Made by a program: the position numbers and the translations under genes | Notes under the pieces: generated by a model | Databases searched by the model: none | Told to the model about the DNA's origin: nothing | What the model saw: the letters and a program-made list of their open reading frames with translations, nothing else | From: Paraphysomonas bandaiensis | Lineage: Eukaryota > Chrysophyceae | Assembly (NCBI GenBank): GCA_965644295.1 | Contig: CBFFRP010000135.1 | Coordinates: 1 to 38,849 of the forward strand | DNA: 38,849 nt | Reading direction: 5' to 3' | In this document: one piece after another, positions 1 through 9,828 of the stretch | How the letters are laid out: every line of letters begins with the position of its first letter | How positions within the stretch are numbered: position 1 is the stretch's first letter

Positions 1-333
1 GTTAATATTCTAACTACTTCAGTACTTTTGTGCACCCTCAACAGAGTGGTTGACCTCTTACTCACTTACTCAGAAATGGTATTTAAACTGGTATAAGAAG
101 TAAGTGTACTATCATTCCCCTGAAAGCGTATAAGCGTACCGGTTTAATTATAAAGTATTATTCATTATTTATTGATAGACAACACGAACAAGAAAATTAT
201 TACAGTAATTATGAATAATTCTCCTTTTATGCACAACACTAGTTTTCTGCTAGTTACACACTTTCTTGAAACTTTTAAATTAAGGTGAGTGTTCGTTATC
301 TTCACCCTCAGTACATTCATCATCACTTTCAAT

Positions 334-1355
334 TTAATCCGTATTACTTCCATCATCAATCATATAGTCATACACATCACTTCCATTATCACTCACATCT
401 ATATCCTCATCACTTCTTTTATCTGTAACGTTCACCTCGTCGGCTTCACAAATACCATCGCAATTATAATAACACTCCATGCCGCCGGAATGAGCCCACT
501 CTAAAACCCAATTCGGCCATTTCTTGTACAACCAACTCCTATCGCGGATGGTTACCAAATTCAATGCAAGTGATTATTAATATCGGGGTAAGTCTCACGC
601 AAACATTCAATCACCCCTTCCCCACTCTTCAATTTTTTAACGCTATTTAACTGCATATACACCAAAACTGCTGTGTCCCAGTTTAATTTGCAGTGTATGT
701 ACACAACAATGGTACTTGTCGTTTGATGATTTAATCACAATAGACTCTGGCCCAATGCTCGATTCTTTCTCTCCTTCATTATCAGCTAATTCTACTATAT
801 TAGAATATTCACCTTTTTGGAACACCACTACATCAGCACCTTTACAGTCAGGAATTTCTTGCAGCAGGGTGCCAAAAGGTATAGAACTAAACTTAGCAGG
901 AAAATTTATCCTACGAATCTTCAATCGATTCTTTCTTCAAAATCAATTTCAATTTTAAGCCACCATGGCCTTCGCTCTTGGGCAAGCTAATTGGATCGAG
1001 ACCCCAATCCTTCTCTCCCATGCTCCGACGCACAACTTCCTCAGCTCTTATCCCTAAAATAGAGTAGGGGTGACGCAGACACACTCCCCTGTGTGAGGTA
1101 AACCAGCGCAGCCACCCAGGTCTGGCGGGTGGCTCCCTCAGAATTAGACAGGCCATTGGATTAGAGAATTGAAGAGTGTCACGCTCATTAGATTGGTGGT
1201 AGAGAAAAGATCCGTTGTCTGAGCCTTCATAGAATACTCGCGGATCACTATCCAAAAACCCTTCCAGATAATTCACATATCTATTGCCATGAGCCTCCAC
1301 GAATCGGAATACAAGTTAGCCAGATGCACTCCTTCCTCTTCACGAAATCGCGTTC
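334..1355 (-). pseudogene. Degraded minus-strand coding remnant, unrecognised
   Basis: Three minus-strand open stretches follow one another in different frames: 1300-911, 924-643 and 564-334. Further open frames overlap between them, for example about 57 codons ending near 568. Composition looks protein-like (acidic tail, Trp-rich stretch around 520-480), but adjacent frames join only through frameshifts or introns with poor splice sites, so I read this as a decayed gene or transposon remnant. No domain is recognised. It abuts the retrotransposon target site, and the frame entering at 1355 is open to a TGA near 1264, so it could be the 3' part of the gene whose other part lies at 9198-9828. 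Positions 1-333 hold only AT-rich sequence with no supportable gene. Confidence 0.3.
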
Positions 1356-1359
1356 GTAG
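1356..1359. repeat. Target site duplication GTAG, left copy
   Basis: GTAG lies directly before the 5' LTR and is repeated exactly after the 3' LTR (9194-9197). A 4-bp duplication is within the range left by Ty3/gypsy integrases. It is short, so chance matters, but it fits exactly if the LTR runs from TGTAAAG to TTCATA, giving two LTRs of equal length. Confidence 0.7.
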
Positions 1360-2551
1360 TGTAAAGCCGTGGGCTTTTATAACACCCTTTAACACGTTTA
1401 ATGACATCATCATAATAATATTGATAACTATATTAATGCAATAACGATATGATAACATAATATGTAGGGTATATGTAGCTTGTTTTGTATAAGATTGGTG
1501 ACAACAAGAGATACAGATTATTATTACGAGGGCAAGACGACAGACAACTAGGATTTACCCTCGAACACACGTTTTCTTTGATCTACGCGATTGCTACCCG
1601 TCGGTTTACGCCTATATCCATACGGTAGTCGGTGTCATAGCGTTTTGAGTTAGGAAGCATTGATTGGTACCGCATGTGCGATATTCGTAGTCCATTCATC
1701 ATTATGAGAAGCTTTCTGATGGTTTTGAACAGCTCTATGTGCTTGCTCATCGTTCCGGACTATGATATACGATTATTTCTCCATTGCCACTCTCCGTTGA
1801 TTTTCTCCGGAATGGGGAGGAATTCGTAAGGTGCCATTGGACGCAGATGCAGAGGTGTCATGGGCATGTTAGTGATCTGAATATGAGTGTATTTGTATGG
1901 TCCAGTCTAAAGTACACACTCTTGCAAGGAAATGATATTTAACCGTTCGATTGTAAGCTTTTGAACCCGATTGCATTTTGTCGGTATTATGCATGAGTTG
2001 GCGATTGTGTATTTCACGTTGTCATGAAATGTGCTTGCAATTTTTGTGGAATCGAATATTGTCATTTTTGGGTGTTTGTGGCTCGAAAATCGGCGATTTT
2101 CTGCAATTCTCAAAAAATTGGGGATTTTTGGGGTTTTGGGACTCAAAAATCGGAGGTTTTTGGAAAGGACCTATTTAGGCGTATTTCAGGGCGTTTTTGA
2201 CTATAAACGATGTAGGATATGAATCGTATGTAGTGTAGTACATGTATGAGCATATTGTACGGTTGTGGTTGCATTCAATGTCCTGTGTATGAGGAGGAGT
2301 CTTGTGACTAGGGGTCTGTCTTTTGTTTCGCTTGTAACTTAGTTTTAATAATAATTCTCTATGAAATTAACATAGTTGGTTGACTGATCTGTCTATTGGG
2401 AGCTTTAGATTGCAGGATACAGGGGAGCTTGTGTTTCTGGCTGTTGGTTTCTTAAAGAGTTATTATTATAGCTTTCTGTTTTGTTGTTTCGATAAACAAC
2501 CATTTCATATCTTTTCAGTGATCTTAGGTTGCAAGACCTGAGTTGTTCATA
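1360..2551 (+). repeat. 5' LTR
   Basis: The 1,192-bp direct repeat begins TGTAAAGCCGTGGGC and ends TTGTTCATA, offset by 6,642 bp from the 3' copy. It starts with the canonical TG; a canonical CA would end it at 2549, but the following TA is shared by both LTRs and only the longer form gives a perfect target duplication. It carries the U3 promoter, R and U5; I cannot place the transcription start. Short ORFs inside it occur identically in both LTRs and are not genes. Confidence 0.95.
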
Positions 2552-2563
2552 GTAAATTTACTA
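2550..2563. other. 14-bp perfect palindrome at the expected primer-binding site
   Basis: TAGTAAATTTACTA equals its own reverse complement and straddles the end of the 5' LTR. This is where a Ty3/gypsy element normally carries a primer-binding site complementary to a tRNA 3' end, usually starting TGG. No TGG occurs in the first 30 internal bases (TAAATTTACTAACGGTAAAAC...), so a standard full 3'-end tRNA primer site is not visible. Confidence 0.6.
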
Positions 2564-2619
2564 ACGGTAAAACACGTAAGTGAAGATATCATTATTGTAG
2601 ATTACAGATATATATCGAA

Positions 2620-4029
2620 ATGTCTGATTCGGAGGGTCCTGTTGGTTCATCTGAGTTAGATGAAGTTAAGGAAATGTTACGGGGAATTGCTCTCAATTTG
2701 GAGAACGTCACTAAGTTGTGTGTAGCAACTGCCAGTAGGGTAGATAATCTGGAGTCCAGAATGTCTATTAATGAAGAAGTTTTAGTTAATGAGCTGGAGG
2801 AAGCTCAGAAGGAAGTAGATGAGGCCATCCGTGACCAGCGTGAAGAGCAGCAGGGACATACCAGAGAGAGTGGCAGGGCTGCCGACGACAAAGGCAAGAA
2901 GAAAGAGCGAAGGACATCTGTATTCATGAGGGAGGCTGAGTCTTCAGAGGGAATGGAGGTTCCAAAGCATGTCATCATCAATGTTGAAAAGCCATCCCAT
3001 AAGCATATTTTTCTGGATTCGATGGAGCTTAGTGATTTTACAAAGTTTATCATCCAATGGTTTGAATATGAACAGATCAATGGGATTAAGCTTGAGCCAG
3101 CCCAGATAGTTAGCAGGCGTGTTCGGAACCTGCTTATGTTCAACAATAGCTTGACGGATAAAATGTTTGTTAAGTTGAGTGCTCAGAAATTCTGTGAGCT
3201 GATGGCTAAGGAGACCAAGGTGTTGTCTAAAGTGGAGTTCATTGAGACTTTGCGATACGCGCTGAGATATTTTAAGCCACTGGATTGGAAATCAGTGCGG
3301 CCGAATACACATGAGCTGTTTTTTCAAGAGATTTTGAAGCGAAAGAGTATTTTTATGCGTACGTTTACTATCATGATGGAGGCCAATAGTACTAAGTGTC
3401 CGCCGGTTGGAGGAAAAGAGTTTGGATCGGCTCAAGTATTTTTGGAGTTGATCGACGAGTCTTACAACAAACGAGTTCTGGCTGAGATTCCAAGGGTGAC
3501 GGATACTAATTATGGTAATGTTGAAGAGTTTCTGGATACATACGTTTCCAAGGCGAGTGAGCATTATGAGGCGTCCAAGAACATCAGATTGGTGCCTTAT
3601 GAAGGGTCCGATTTCAGTAGGAAGCAAATTCAAAGGAGTTCGAGGAATCGGGACAATGGATACGTTGCAAAGGAGAAACCGAAATCTTTAAACAACGTGC
3701 AGTTTGCGGACCGAGTTGAGGATGATTTCTACAGTGATTTAGATGATAAGGAGGTTGAGGAGATGTTGCTCGGCGAACCAGAGTCTGATAAGGAAGCTAT
3801 AGAACAGGTGATGAACCTGGAGAAGACTGTTAATCCAACCCGTGGTTGCGTTGCGTATGCGTTGTATGGGAACTGCTACAAAGGGAAGGAATGTAAGCAT
3901 GTCCAGGGTCATAATGGAGCAGTTGCAACGGAAACCCGGAAATGGATGATGAAGAAGCTGTCTCAGATGATGGCAGATGATTCCAAAGGGCCGCGAAAGA
4001 TTTTGCCGAGGCCTGGTGGAGTGACTTGA
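2620..4029 (+). CDS. gag: Retrotransposon Gag polyprotein
   Basis: This 469-residue ORF sits between the 5' LTR and pol, as expected of the structural protein that forms the virus-like particle and packages element RNA. An acidic and basic coiled-coil-prone segment spans about residues 50-105. The middle is helical and resembles a retrotransposon capsid region in position and size. Near the C-terminus a zinc-finger-like motif reads C410-x8-C419-x5-C425 followed by His at 427 and 431, a CCCH pattern rather than the classical CCHC knuckle. It ends at TGA 4027-4029, in the same frame as pol and only three bases before the pol ATG. The start is the first ATG of the open frame, 68 bp past the LTR. 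Capsid homology itself is inferred. Confidence 0.85.
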   Translation: MSDSEGPVGSSELDEVKEMLRGIALNLENVTKLCVATASRVDNLESRMSINEEVLVNELEEAQKEVDEAIRDQREEQQGHTRESGRAADDKGKKKERRTSVFMREAESSEGMEVPKHVIINVEKPSHKHIFLDSMELSDFTKFIIQWFEYEQINGIKLEPAQIVSRRVRNLLMFNNSLTDKMFVKLSAQKFCELMAKETKVLSKVEFIETLRYALRYFKPLDWKSVRPNTHELFFQEILKRKSIFMRTFTIMMEANSTKCPPVGGKEFGSAQVFLELIDESYNKRVLAEIPRVTDTNYGNVEEFLDTYVSKASEHYEASKNIRLVPYEGSDFSRKQIQRSSRNRDNGYVAKEKPKSLNNVQFADRVEDDFYSDLDDKEVEEMLLGEPESDKEAIEQVMNLEKTVNPTRGCVAYALYGNCYKGKECKHVQGHNGAVATETRKWMMKKLSQMMADDSKGPRKILPRPGGVT

Positions 4030-4032
4030 CAA

Positions 4033-7000
4033 ATGTGCGAGGCTAATGGTTCGCAGGATCACGAAGAAATATTGTACGGTTTGAATGATCCTGAGACTGT
4101 TAGTCGAGTTTTCCTCAGAAATTTGATGAATGTCTGTAATACGCGAGAACGAAAAGACTTGACATTGGCTCATTCTGGGGGAAGCATTGTATGTGATGAT
4201 AACTATATAATATCTGTGCGTGGAATATTGTTCGACACTGGAGCCCTAACATCTAACTTCATTTCCAAGGATTTGTTTGAGACGTTTAGAAATCATGTGT
4301 GTGAAAACAAAGTCATAAAAAAAGAAACAGTTATAGGATTTGCCGATAAAACGTCGAGAATGAAGTGTAGTTTTGTAGTGAAATTAAAATTGAGGTTTGA
4401 GAGAGAAGACTCCAAGGGAGAGTTCGTGTTATATGACGGGGATTTCATTGTTGCTGATATGGGTAGCAACGATATTATTATTGGACTTCCGGCTATCGTT
4501 AAGGATCTATGGGATTATTTTCTATTTATGCTTAAAGGAAGGACTATTGAACGAATTGAATCAGAAGTAAGTTTTATTAAAAGGCGTGAGGACGATGTTA
4601 CCGAGGATGATTTGTTGTTGAATGCGGTTGAAGAATTATTGCAGCCGTGGTGTGACAGTAGTAGGGAGGTAGCACCTGAAGAATTGGATGTTCCGGACCC
4701 TTCGCAGTTCGGATTTGCCTCAAGTTTTCTTGGAAAGACTAGAGAGGAAGCTTTGAGCGAGTTCGAGGATATGTTTGGTGAGCACGTGTCTCCAGAGTTC
4801 TCAGCAGCGCGACCGGTGCTGGAGTTATTGAGGACTAAGGGAGTAGAGGTATTTGTTCCAGAGCGGTGGGAAGGTATAAAAGGAGTGGATCCGTTGAACA
4901 TCAAGTTCGCTGAGAATTTGCCTCCTAGGATCAAGCCGAAGGCAAGACCCGTAAATCCTAGATTATATGAGGATGCGGAGAAGGAGTTTAGGAGACTGTG
5001 TGGTTACATCTATGTTCCTAGTAGGTCGCCATGGGCTTCTTGTTTGGTGATCGCGCCAAAAGCCACGAAACCTTTTATTAGGATTTGTGGGGATTACGTG
5101 CAAATCAACAAGTACATTCCAAGTCCACACTATACAGTTCCTAATGTAAGACATGAGTTGGATCGTATTATTGGCTATAAGATATTTATGGACATTGACC
5201 TCACGAATGCGTTCCATCAGATCAGGTTGCATGAGAACACATCTGAAAAATTGTCAGTTCAAACACCGTGGGGCCAATTTCAGCCTTTATTCCTTCCGGA
5301 GGGAGTGTCTCCAGGGATTAGTGTGTTGCAAGAAGCGGTAGTCAAATTGTTTGGAGATCTGGAATGGGCGCTGTGTATATTTGATAATGTTCTGTTATTG
5401 GCACATGATTTTGATGATGCGTATAAGAAGCTGGAGATTTTCCTGGATAGATGCATTGAACATGGAGTTGTGTTGAAATTTGCAAAGACCTGGTTAGGAT
5501 TTAGGGAGATCAAGTTTTTTGGCTATTTGGTAAGGCACAATAGTTTCGAGCTCACGGACGATAGGAAAGAGGCTTTATTGAATATTCCTTTTCCAGAGAA
5601 TGGAAATAGATGTAAGAAGATTAGATCTTTGTTGGGTATGGGAGTATTCTTTGCTCCATTTGTTCAGAATTACTCAGATTTGGTCAAACATCTTACGGAT
5701 ATGACTAAGAGTAGTTTTAATTGGGAAGAAACGACATGGCAGCACGATTATAGGCAGGAGTTTGAAAACTATAAGAGTGGTTTGCAACAGTCTTGTGCTT
5801 TGTTTTATCCGAATTATGATCTTGAGTGGACACTTAGGACAGATGCCAGTGACTATGGAGTGGCAGGCATTCTTTTCCAGACTGTTGAGGGAACTGGGTC
5901 TAGTCCGATTCAACAGCAAACTATTGCTATCTGTTCCAAGAAATTGTCAGAGCAAGCCTTGAAGTGGTGTACTATTGAGAAGGAGGGTTTTGGTATATTC
6001 TATTCAGTCAAGAAATTTTCGTTTTATCTGAGAGGAAAGAAATTTACAATCGAGACGGACCACAACAACCTTGTGTGGATGGAGGCATCAGAAGTTGCGA
6101 AGATAATTCGATGGAGAATTTATTTGCAGGATTTTGACTTTTTGATTCGTCATATCCCAGGGAAGAACAATGTGGTTGCGGATTGCTTGTCAAGATTGCT
6201 GTATTTGTCCGGATTTGTGGACGAAAGTGACGATTTCGACTCAGATGAAGTGAACTTCGTGACACTGCATAACATCTTTGAAAAAGACGATTTTGAGGAC
6301 GACGTTCAAGAGATCGCGCCGCCTACGGAGGTACAGAGGATAGATTATTATCAGGCTATCAAAGAGGTTCACAACGCGCAAGCAGGACACTGGGGTGCGA
6401 AAGAGACGTGGAAACGTCTGTGTAGACAATTTCCGGGACACGGCGTGCCTTTCAAGGTGGTTGCAGACTTCGTGGACGAATGTATCAACTGTCAGAAGAA
6501 TAGGCGAGAGCTGAAGCAGCGATTGATTCCTATCACTAGACATTTAAAACCGCCTCATTCCAGGAGTGCTTTGGGAATTGACGCGGTTGCTATTACACCT
6601 GTTTCTAAATCTGGTTACACGCATATTGTGGTCATGGTTAATTTGTTTACGAAATTGGTGTACCTATATGCGGTGAAAGGAATGACAGCTATCAATTTAG
6701 CTACAGCAGTGTGGAAGTGCTGGTGTACATACGGGCTCACGGATATGATTATATCAGATATGGGTCCTGATCTCAAATCAGAACTTTTCGCAGAACTGGT
6801 TAAGTTGTCAGGACTCCGTCATGTTTTTAGTATCGCCAACAGGCATGTCAATGGGTGTGAGCGTATTATTAAGGAAGTGGTTCGTCACATCCGTGCTATT
6901 TGTTTTGACAAGCGAATTGAGGCGGATGCTGTTTTGGAGGACGAACTGTTACTTGCCACTATCATGTTCATTCTGAATACCCACGAGAGTAGTGAGACGG

Positions 7001-7971
7001 GGTATTCTGCATTCGAACTGACGTTTGGGTCCCAGGATTCTATCTATAAGAATCTTTTGGCTGCCCAGGGGAGAGACAATGATCCGTCTCATCAGCTGTT
7101 GAAAAGGCTGAACGATTACTTAGCTCTAGTTCGCCAGATATCAGCAGATTACCAGAAGTCTCTAGGCGAGAAACGAGCGGAAGCGGGTTTGGATCCTGCC
7201 AAACAAAACCAGTATTGTCCAGGCGATTTTGTTATGTTCGACGCTGGTGCTAAACCACATCCGAAATTATCCTCGAGGATGAAGGGTCCTTTCGAAGTGG
7301 TACGGCAATATAAGAATGATGTTCAAATTCGAAATCTTCTTACCGGGGGGATTCGGGAATACTCTGTCTCTGATCTTGAGCCATTTTTCGGAGATAAGGA
7401 ATCGGCTATTGAAGCGGCGATGCGAGATCATGAGCAATTTAAGGTGGAGGAGATTCTTTCATATACGGGAGATTCACGAACTAAATCTACGATGGTCTTC
7501 AAGGTGAAGTATGCGGACGGCGATATCTTGGACATTCCATGGACACCGGATATTCAGTGTGAGGCATATTACGATTTTTGTGAGTCTAGGCCTTACTTGC
7601 GACACCTCGCGTACGACTCGTTTACTGCGAAGCGTTTTATCTCTTCAATGAGGAAAGAGAATATCACAACAGTGTCGGTTGGAGATACTGTTTATGTTGA
7701 TCTCAGGTTCTACGGTGACCTGTGGTACGAGAGTCTTGGTTTACCGGATTATGCCACGGCCGCGTATGTCATGGAATTCACGTACACCCATTGGTATCAC
7801 AAGAATTCCAAACGCAAGATTAGCGCCCGTTTTAATCTCAACGGTTCCAACTATGCCTTCGACAACTATTTGGTCTATTGTTGGGGGTCCCAGAAGGATT
7901 TTGACCCTGCTCGCATGATTTTGGTTGATGCGTCGCTCGCTGCGGCTTATCCCAAAATTATTCAGGAGTAG
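4033..7971 (+). CDS. pol: Retrotransposon Pol polyprotein (PR-RT-RH-IN-chromo)
   Basis: This 1,312-residue ORF encodes the replication enzymes. In order: aspartic protease with D68-T-G-A; reverse transcriptase with D389 in MDIDLTNAF and a second motif reading IFDN (D451, N452) where most families have YxDD; RNase H beginning RTDASDYG (D604), with TIEKE and ETDHNN; integrase zinc site H780-x5-H786-x30-C817-x2-C820; integrase catalytic triad D850, D909 and E943 (NGCERI); and, near 1135-1180, a chromodomain-like segment (KVEEIL...VKYADG...WTP) that in chromoviruses steers integration to marked chromatin. About 130 further residues follow and are unassigned. The frame is uninterrupted. It is probably translated by readthrough of the gag TGA or by reinitiation at the ATG used here. 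Confidence 0.95.
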   Translation: MCEANGSQDHEEILYGLNDPETVSRVFLRNLMNVCNTRERKDLTLAHSGGSIVCDDNYIISVRGILFDTGALTSNFISKDLFETFRNHVCENKVIKKETVIGFADKTSRMKCSFVVKLKLRFEREDSKGEFVLYDGDFIVADMGSNDIIIGLPAIVKDLWDYFLFMLKGRTIERIESEVSFIKRREDDVTEDDLLLNAVEELLQPWCDSSREVAPEELDVPDPSQFGFASSFLGKTREEALSEFEDMFGEHVSPEFSAARPVLELLRTKGVEVFVPERWEGIKGVDPLNIKFAENLPPRIKPKARPVNPRLYEDAEKEFRRLCGYIYVPSRSPWASCLVIAPKATKPFIRICGDYVQINKYIPSPHYTVPNVRHELDRIIGYKIFMDIDLTNAFHQIRLHENTSEKLSVQTPWGQFQPLFLPEGVSPGISVLQEAVVKLFGDLEWALCIFDNVLLLAHDFDDAYKKLEIFLDRCIEHGVVLKFAKTWLGFREIKFFGYLVRHNSFELTDDRKEALLNIPFPENGNRCKKIRSLLGMGVFFAPFVQNYSDLVKHLTDMTKSSFNWEETTWQHDYRQEFENYKSGLQQSCALFYPNYDLEWTLRTDASDYGVAGILFQTVEGTGSSPIQQQTIAICSKKLSEQALKWCTIEKEGFGIFYSVKKFSFYLRGKKFTIETDHNNLVWMEASEVAKIIRWRIYLQDFDFLIRHIPGKNNVVADCLSRLLYLSGFVDESDDFDSDEVNFVTLHNIFEKDDFEDDVQEIAPPTEVQRIDYYQAIKEVHNAQAGHWGAKETWKRLCRQFPGHGVPFKVVADFVDECINCQKNRRELKQRLIPITRHLKPPHSRSALGIDAVAITPVSKSGYTHIVVMVNLFTKLVYLYAVKGMTAINLATAVWKCWCTYGLTDMIISDMGPDLKSELFAELVKLSGLRHVFSIANRHVNGCERIIKEVVRHIRAICFDKRIEADAVLEDELLLATIMFILNTHESSETGYSAFELTFGSQDSIYKNLLAAQGRDNDPSHQLLKRLNDYLALVRQISADYQKSLGEKRAEAGLDPAKQNQYCPGDFVMFDAGAKPHPKLSSRMKGPFEVVRQYKNDVQIRNLLTGGIREYSVSDLEPFFGDKESAIEAAMRDHEQFKVEEILSYTGDSRTKSTMVFKVKYADGDILDIPWTPDIQCEAYYDFCESRPYLRHLAYDSFTAKRFISSMRKENITTVSVGDTVYVDLRFYGDLWYESLGLPDYATAAYVMEFTYTHWYHKNSKRKISARFNLNGSNYAFDNYLVYCWGSQKDFDPARMILVDASLAAAYPKIIQE

Positions 7972-7982
7972 CTACGGCATCC

Positions 7983-7998
7983 GGGGGGGGAGAAAGGG
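7983..7998 (+). other. Polypurine tract priming plus-strand DNA synthesis
   Basis: GGGGGGGGAGAAAGGG, an uninterrupted 16-base purine run, sits 3 bases before the 3' LTR and 11 bases after the pol stop. This is the position and composition of the RNase H-resistant primer for second-strand synthesis in LTR retroelements. The run of eight G is prone to sequencing slippage. Confidence 0.85.
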
Positions 7999-8001
7999 TA
8001 A

Positions 8002-9193
8002 TGTAAAGCCGTGGGCTTTTATAACACCCTTTAACACGTTTAATGACATCATCATAATAATATTGATAACTATATTAATGCAATAACGATATGATAACAT
8101 AATATGTAGGGTATATGTAGCTTGTTTTGTATAAGATTGGTGACAACAAGAGATACAGATTATTATTACGAGGGCAAGACGACAGACAACTAGGATTTAC
8201 CCTCGAACACACGTTTTCTTTGATCTACGCGATTGCTACCCGTCGGTTTACGCCTATATCCATACGGTAGTCGGTGTCATAGCGTTTTGAGTTAGGAAGC
8301 ATTGATTGGTACCGCATGTGCGATATTCGTAGTCCATTCATCATTATGAGAAGCTTTCTGATGGTTTTGAACAGCTCTATGTGCTTGCTCATCGTTCCGG
8401 ACTATGATATACGATTATTTCTCCATTGCCACTCTCCGTTGATTTTCTCCGGAATGGGGAGGAATTCGTAAGGTGCCATTGGACGCAGATGCAGAGGTGT
8501 CATGGGCATGTTAGTGATCTGAATATGAGTGTATTTGTATGGTCCAGTCTAAAGTACACACTCTTGCAAGGAAATGATATTTAACCGTTCGATTGTAAGC
8601 TTTTGAACCCGATTGCATTTTGTCGGTATTATGCATGAGTTGGCGATTGTGTATTTCACGTTGTCATGAAATGTGCTTGCAATTTTTGTGGAATCGAATA
8701 TTGTCATTTTTGGGTGTTTGTGGCTCGAAAATCGGCGATTTTCTGCAATTCTCAAAAAATTGGGGATTTTTGGGGTTTTGGGACTCAAAAATCGGAGGTT
8801 TTTGGAAAGGACCTATTTAGGCGTATTTCAGGGCGTTTTTGACTATAAACGATGTAGGATATGAATCGTATGTAGTGTAGTACATGTATGAGCATATTGT
8901 ACGGTTGTGGTTGCATTCAATGTCCTGTGTATGAGGAGGAGTCTTGTGACTAGGGGTCTGTCTTTTGTTTCGCTTGTAACTTAGTTTTAATAATAATTCT
9001 CTATGAAATTAACATAGTTGGTTGACTGATCTGTCTATTGGGAGCTTTAGATTGCAGGATACAGGGGAGCTTGTGTTTCTGGCTGTTGGTTTCTTAAAGA
9101 GTTATTATTATAGCTTTCTGTTTTGTTGTTTCGATAAACAACCATTTCATATCTTTTCAGTGATCTTAGGTTGCAAGACCTGAGTTGTTCATA
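8002..9193 (+). repeat. 3' LTR
   Basis: Same 1,192-bp sequence as the 5' LTR, starting TGTAAAGCC right after the purine tract and TAA and ending TTCATA before GTAG. I saw no mismatch to the 5' copy by eye. It should supply transcript termination for the element. Confidence 0.95.
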
Positions 9194-9197
9194 GTAG
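9194..9197. repeat. Target site duplication GTAG, right copy
   Basis: Exact match to 1356-1359 on the far side of the element. Confidence 0.7.
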
Positions 9198-9828
9198 CAG
9201 AGCATTTAAAATAGTTTCATACCTTTTGCAAAGCTTCGTGATTTTGAAGCAAAATCTATTCGAGTACGTTGACATATGTTTATCTTTTCTCCATACAATT
9301 CATTTGTAGGCAGAAAAGTTTCTCGGGTACCCTCTTGTGTACAAATAGAAATTACATAACTGGCGAGACGAGGGAAGCTTTCGAATCAGTTGGTGGTACG
9401 CCTCTATGAGATCACTTTCGAGAGAGAGTGGCTTGATATCGATGACACGGAATCTGTCGCCGTTTAGATTATTGGCTCTTCCAGAGTATGACGAGAAATC
9501 TCCCCTCGAAAAGTTATGCAGAACCATTTCACCGAAACATAAACTGCGGAGATACGGAGCACTGCCAGACAATATAACATTAACTAGATTTCCTGACGAT
9601 GACCAATTCCCAATGGAGGACAGCTGCATAATCCATTCAACGCTTGTCGAGCACCATCTGGTACCATCTTTTCAAAGCTGTCAAATCATATGGACCTTCT
9701 CGATGCAAATGCTTACTGACGTCGCAATACGCAGACAGCGTTGACTTTTCAAGCTTTTGCATGGCAAAATCAAGACCTTGAAGAAAAGAAGTCCTGCCGT
9801 GATTGGAAGAGTCCAGTATCAAGATCAC
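9198..9828 (-). pseudogene. Minus-strand gene fragment next to the retrotransposon insertion
   Basis: Two minus-strand open stretches, 9828-9637 and 9629-9300, have protein-like composition (hydrophobic and Leu-rich, with segments such as APYLRSLCFGEMVLHN, reminiscent of leucine-rich or F-box proteins, but no family is recognised). They can be joined in frame by removing 31 nt (GTGCTC...TTATGCAG). Downstream, another open frame runs from about 9288 to the target site at 9198. With one GTAG copy removed, it continues in the same frame into 1355-1264 on the other side of the element. The element may therefore sit inside a coding exon. Splice sites are weak and no full-length model could be closed. 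Confidence 0.3.

Larger units (their letters stand above)
1360..9193 (+). mobile_element. Full-length Ty3/gypsy LTR retrotransposon, chromovirus-like
   Basis: The element is 7,834 bp: two LTRs of 1,192 bp, a gag ORF, a pol ORF in the order protease, reverse transcriptase, RNase H, integrase, chromo-like domain, and a purine tract before the 3' LTR. Integrase after RNase H defines Ty3/gypsy (Metaviridae) rather than copia. I found no difference between the LTRs when reading them against each other, and their chance ORFs have identical translations, so insertion is very recent. Both ORFs are open throughout, so the copy may still be active. There is no env-like third ORF. It lies on the plus strand, opposite to the coding remnants on both sides. 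Confidence 0.95.

Noticed and set aside
716-958. Plus-strand ORF of 80 codons
   Set aside because: It is antisense to the longer minus-strand remnant frames and has no start or motif support.
1907-2222. Short ORFs on both strands inside the LTRs, identical at 8549-8864
   Set aside because: They are duplicated only because the LTRs are duplicated, have no start context or homology, and lie in promoter/U5-type sequence.
2550-2551. LTR ends at 2549/9191 with a canonical CA
   Set aside because: That boundary leaves no perfect target duplication; including the shared TA gives GTAG on both sides and equal LTRs. Not fully excluded.
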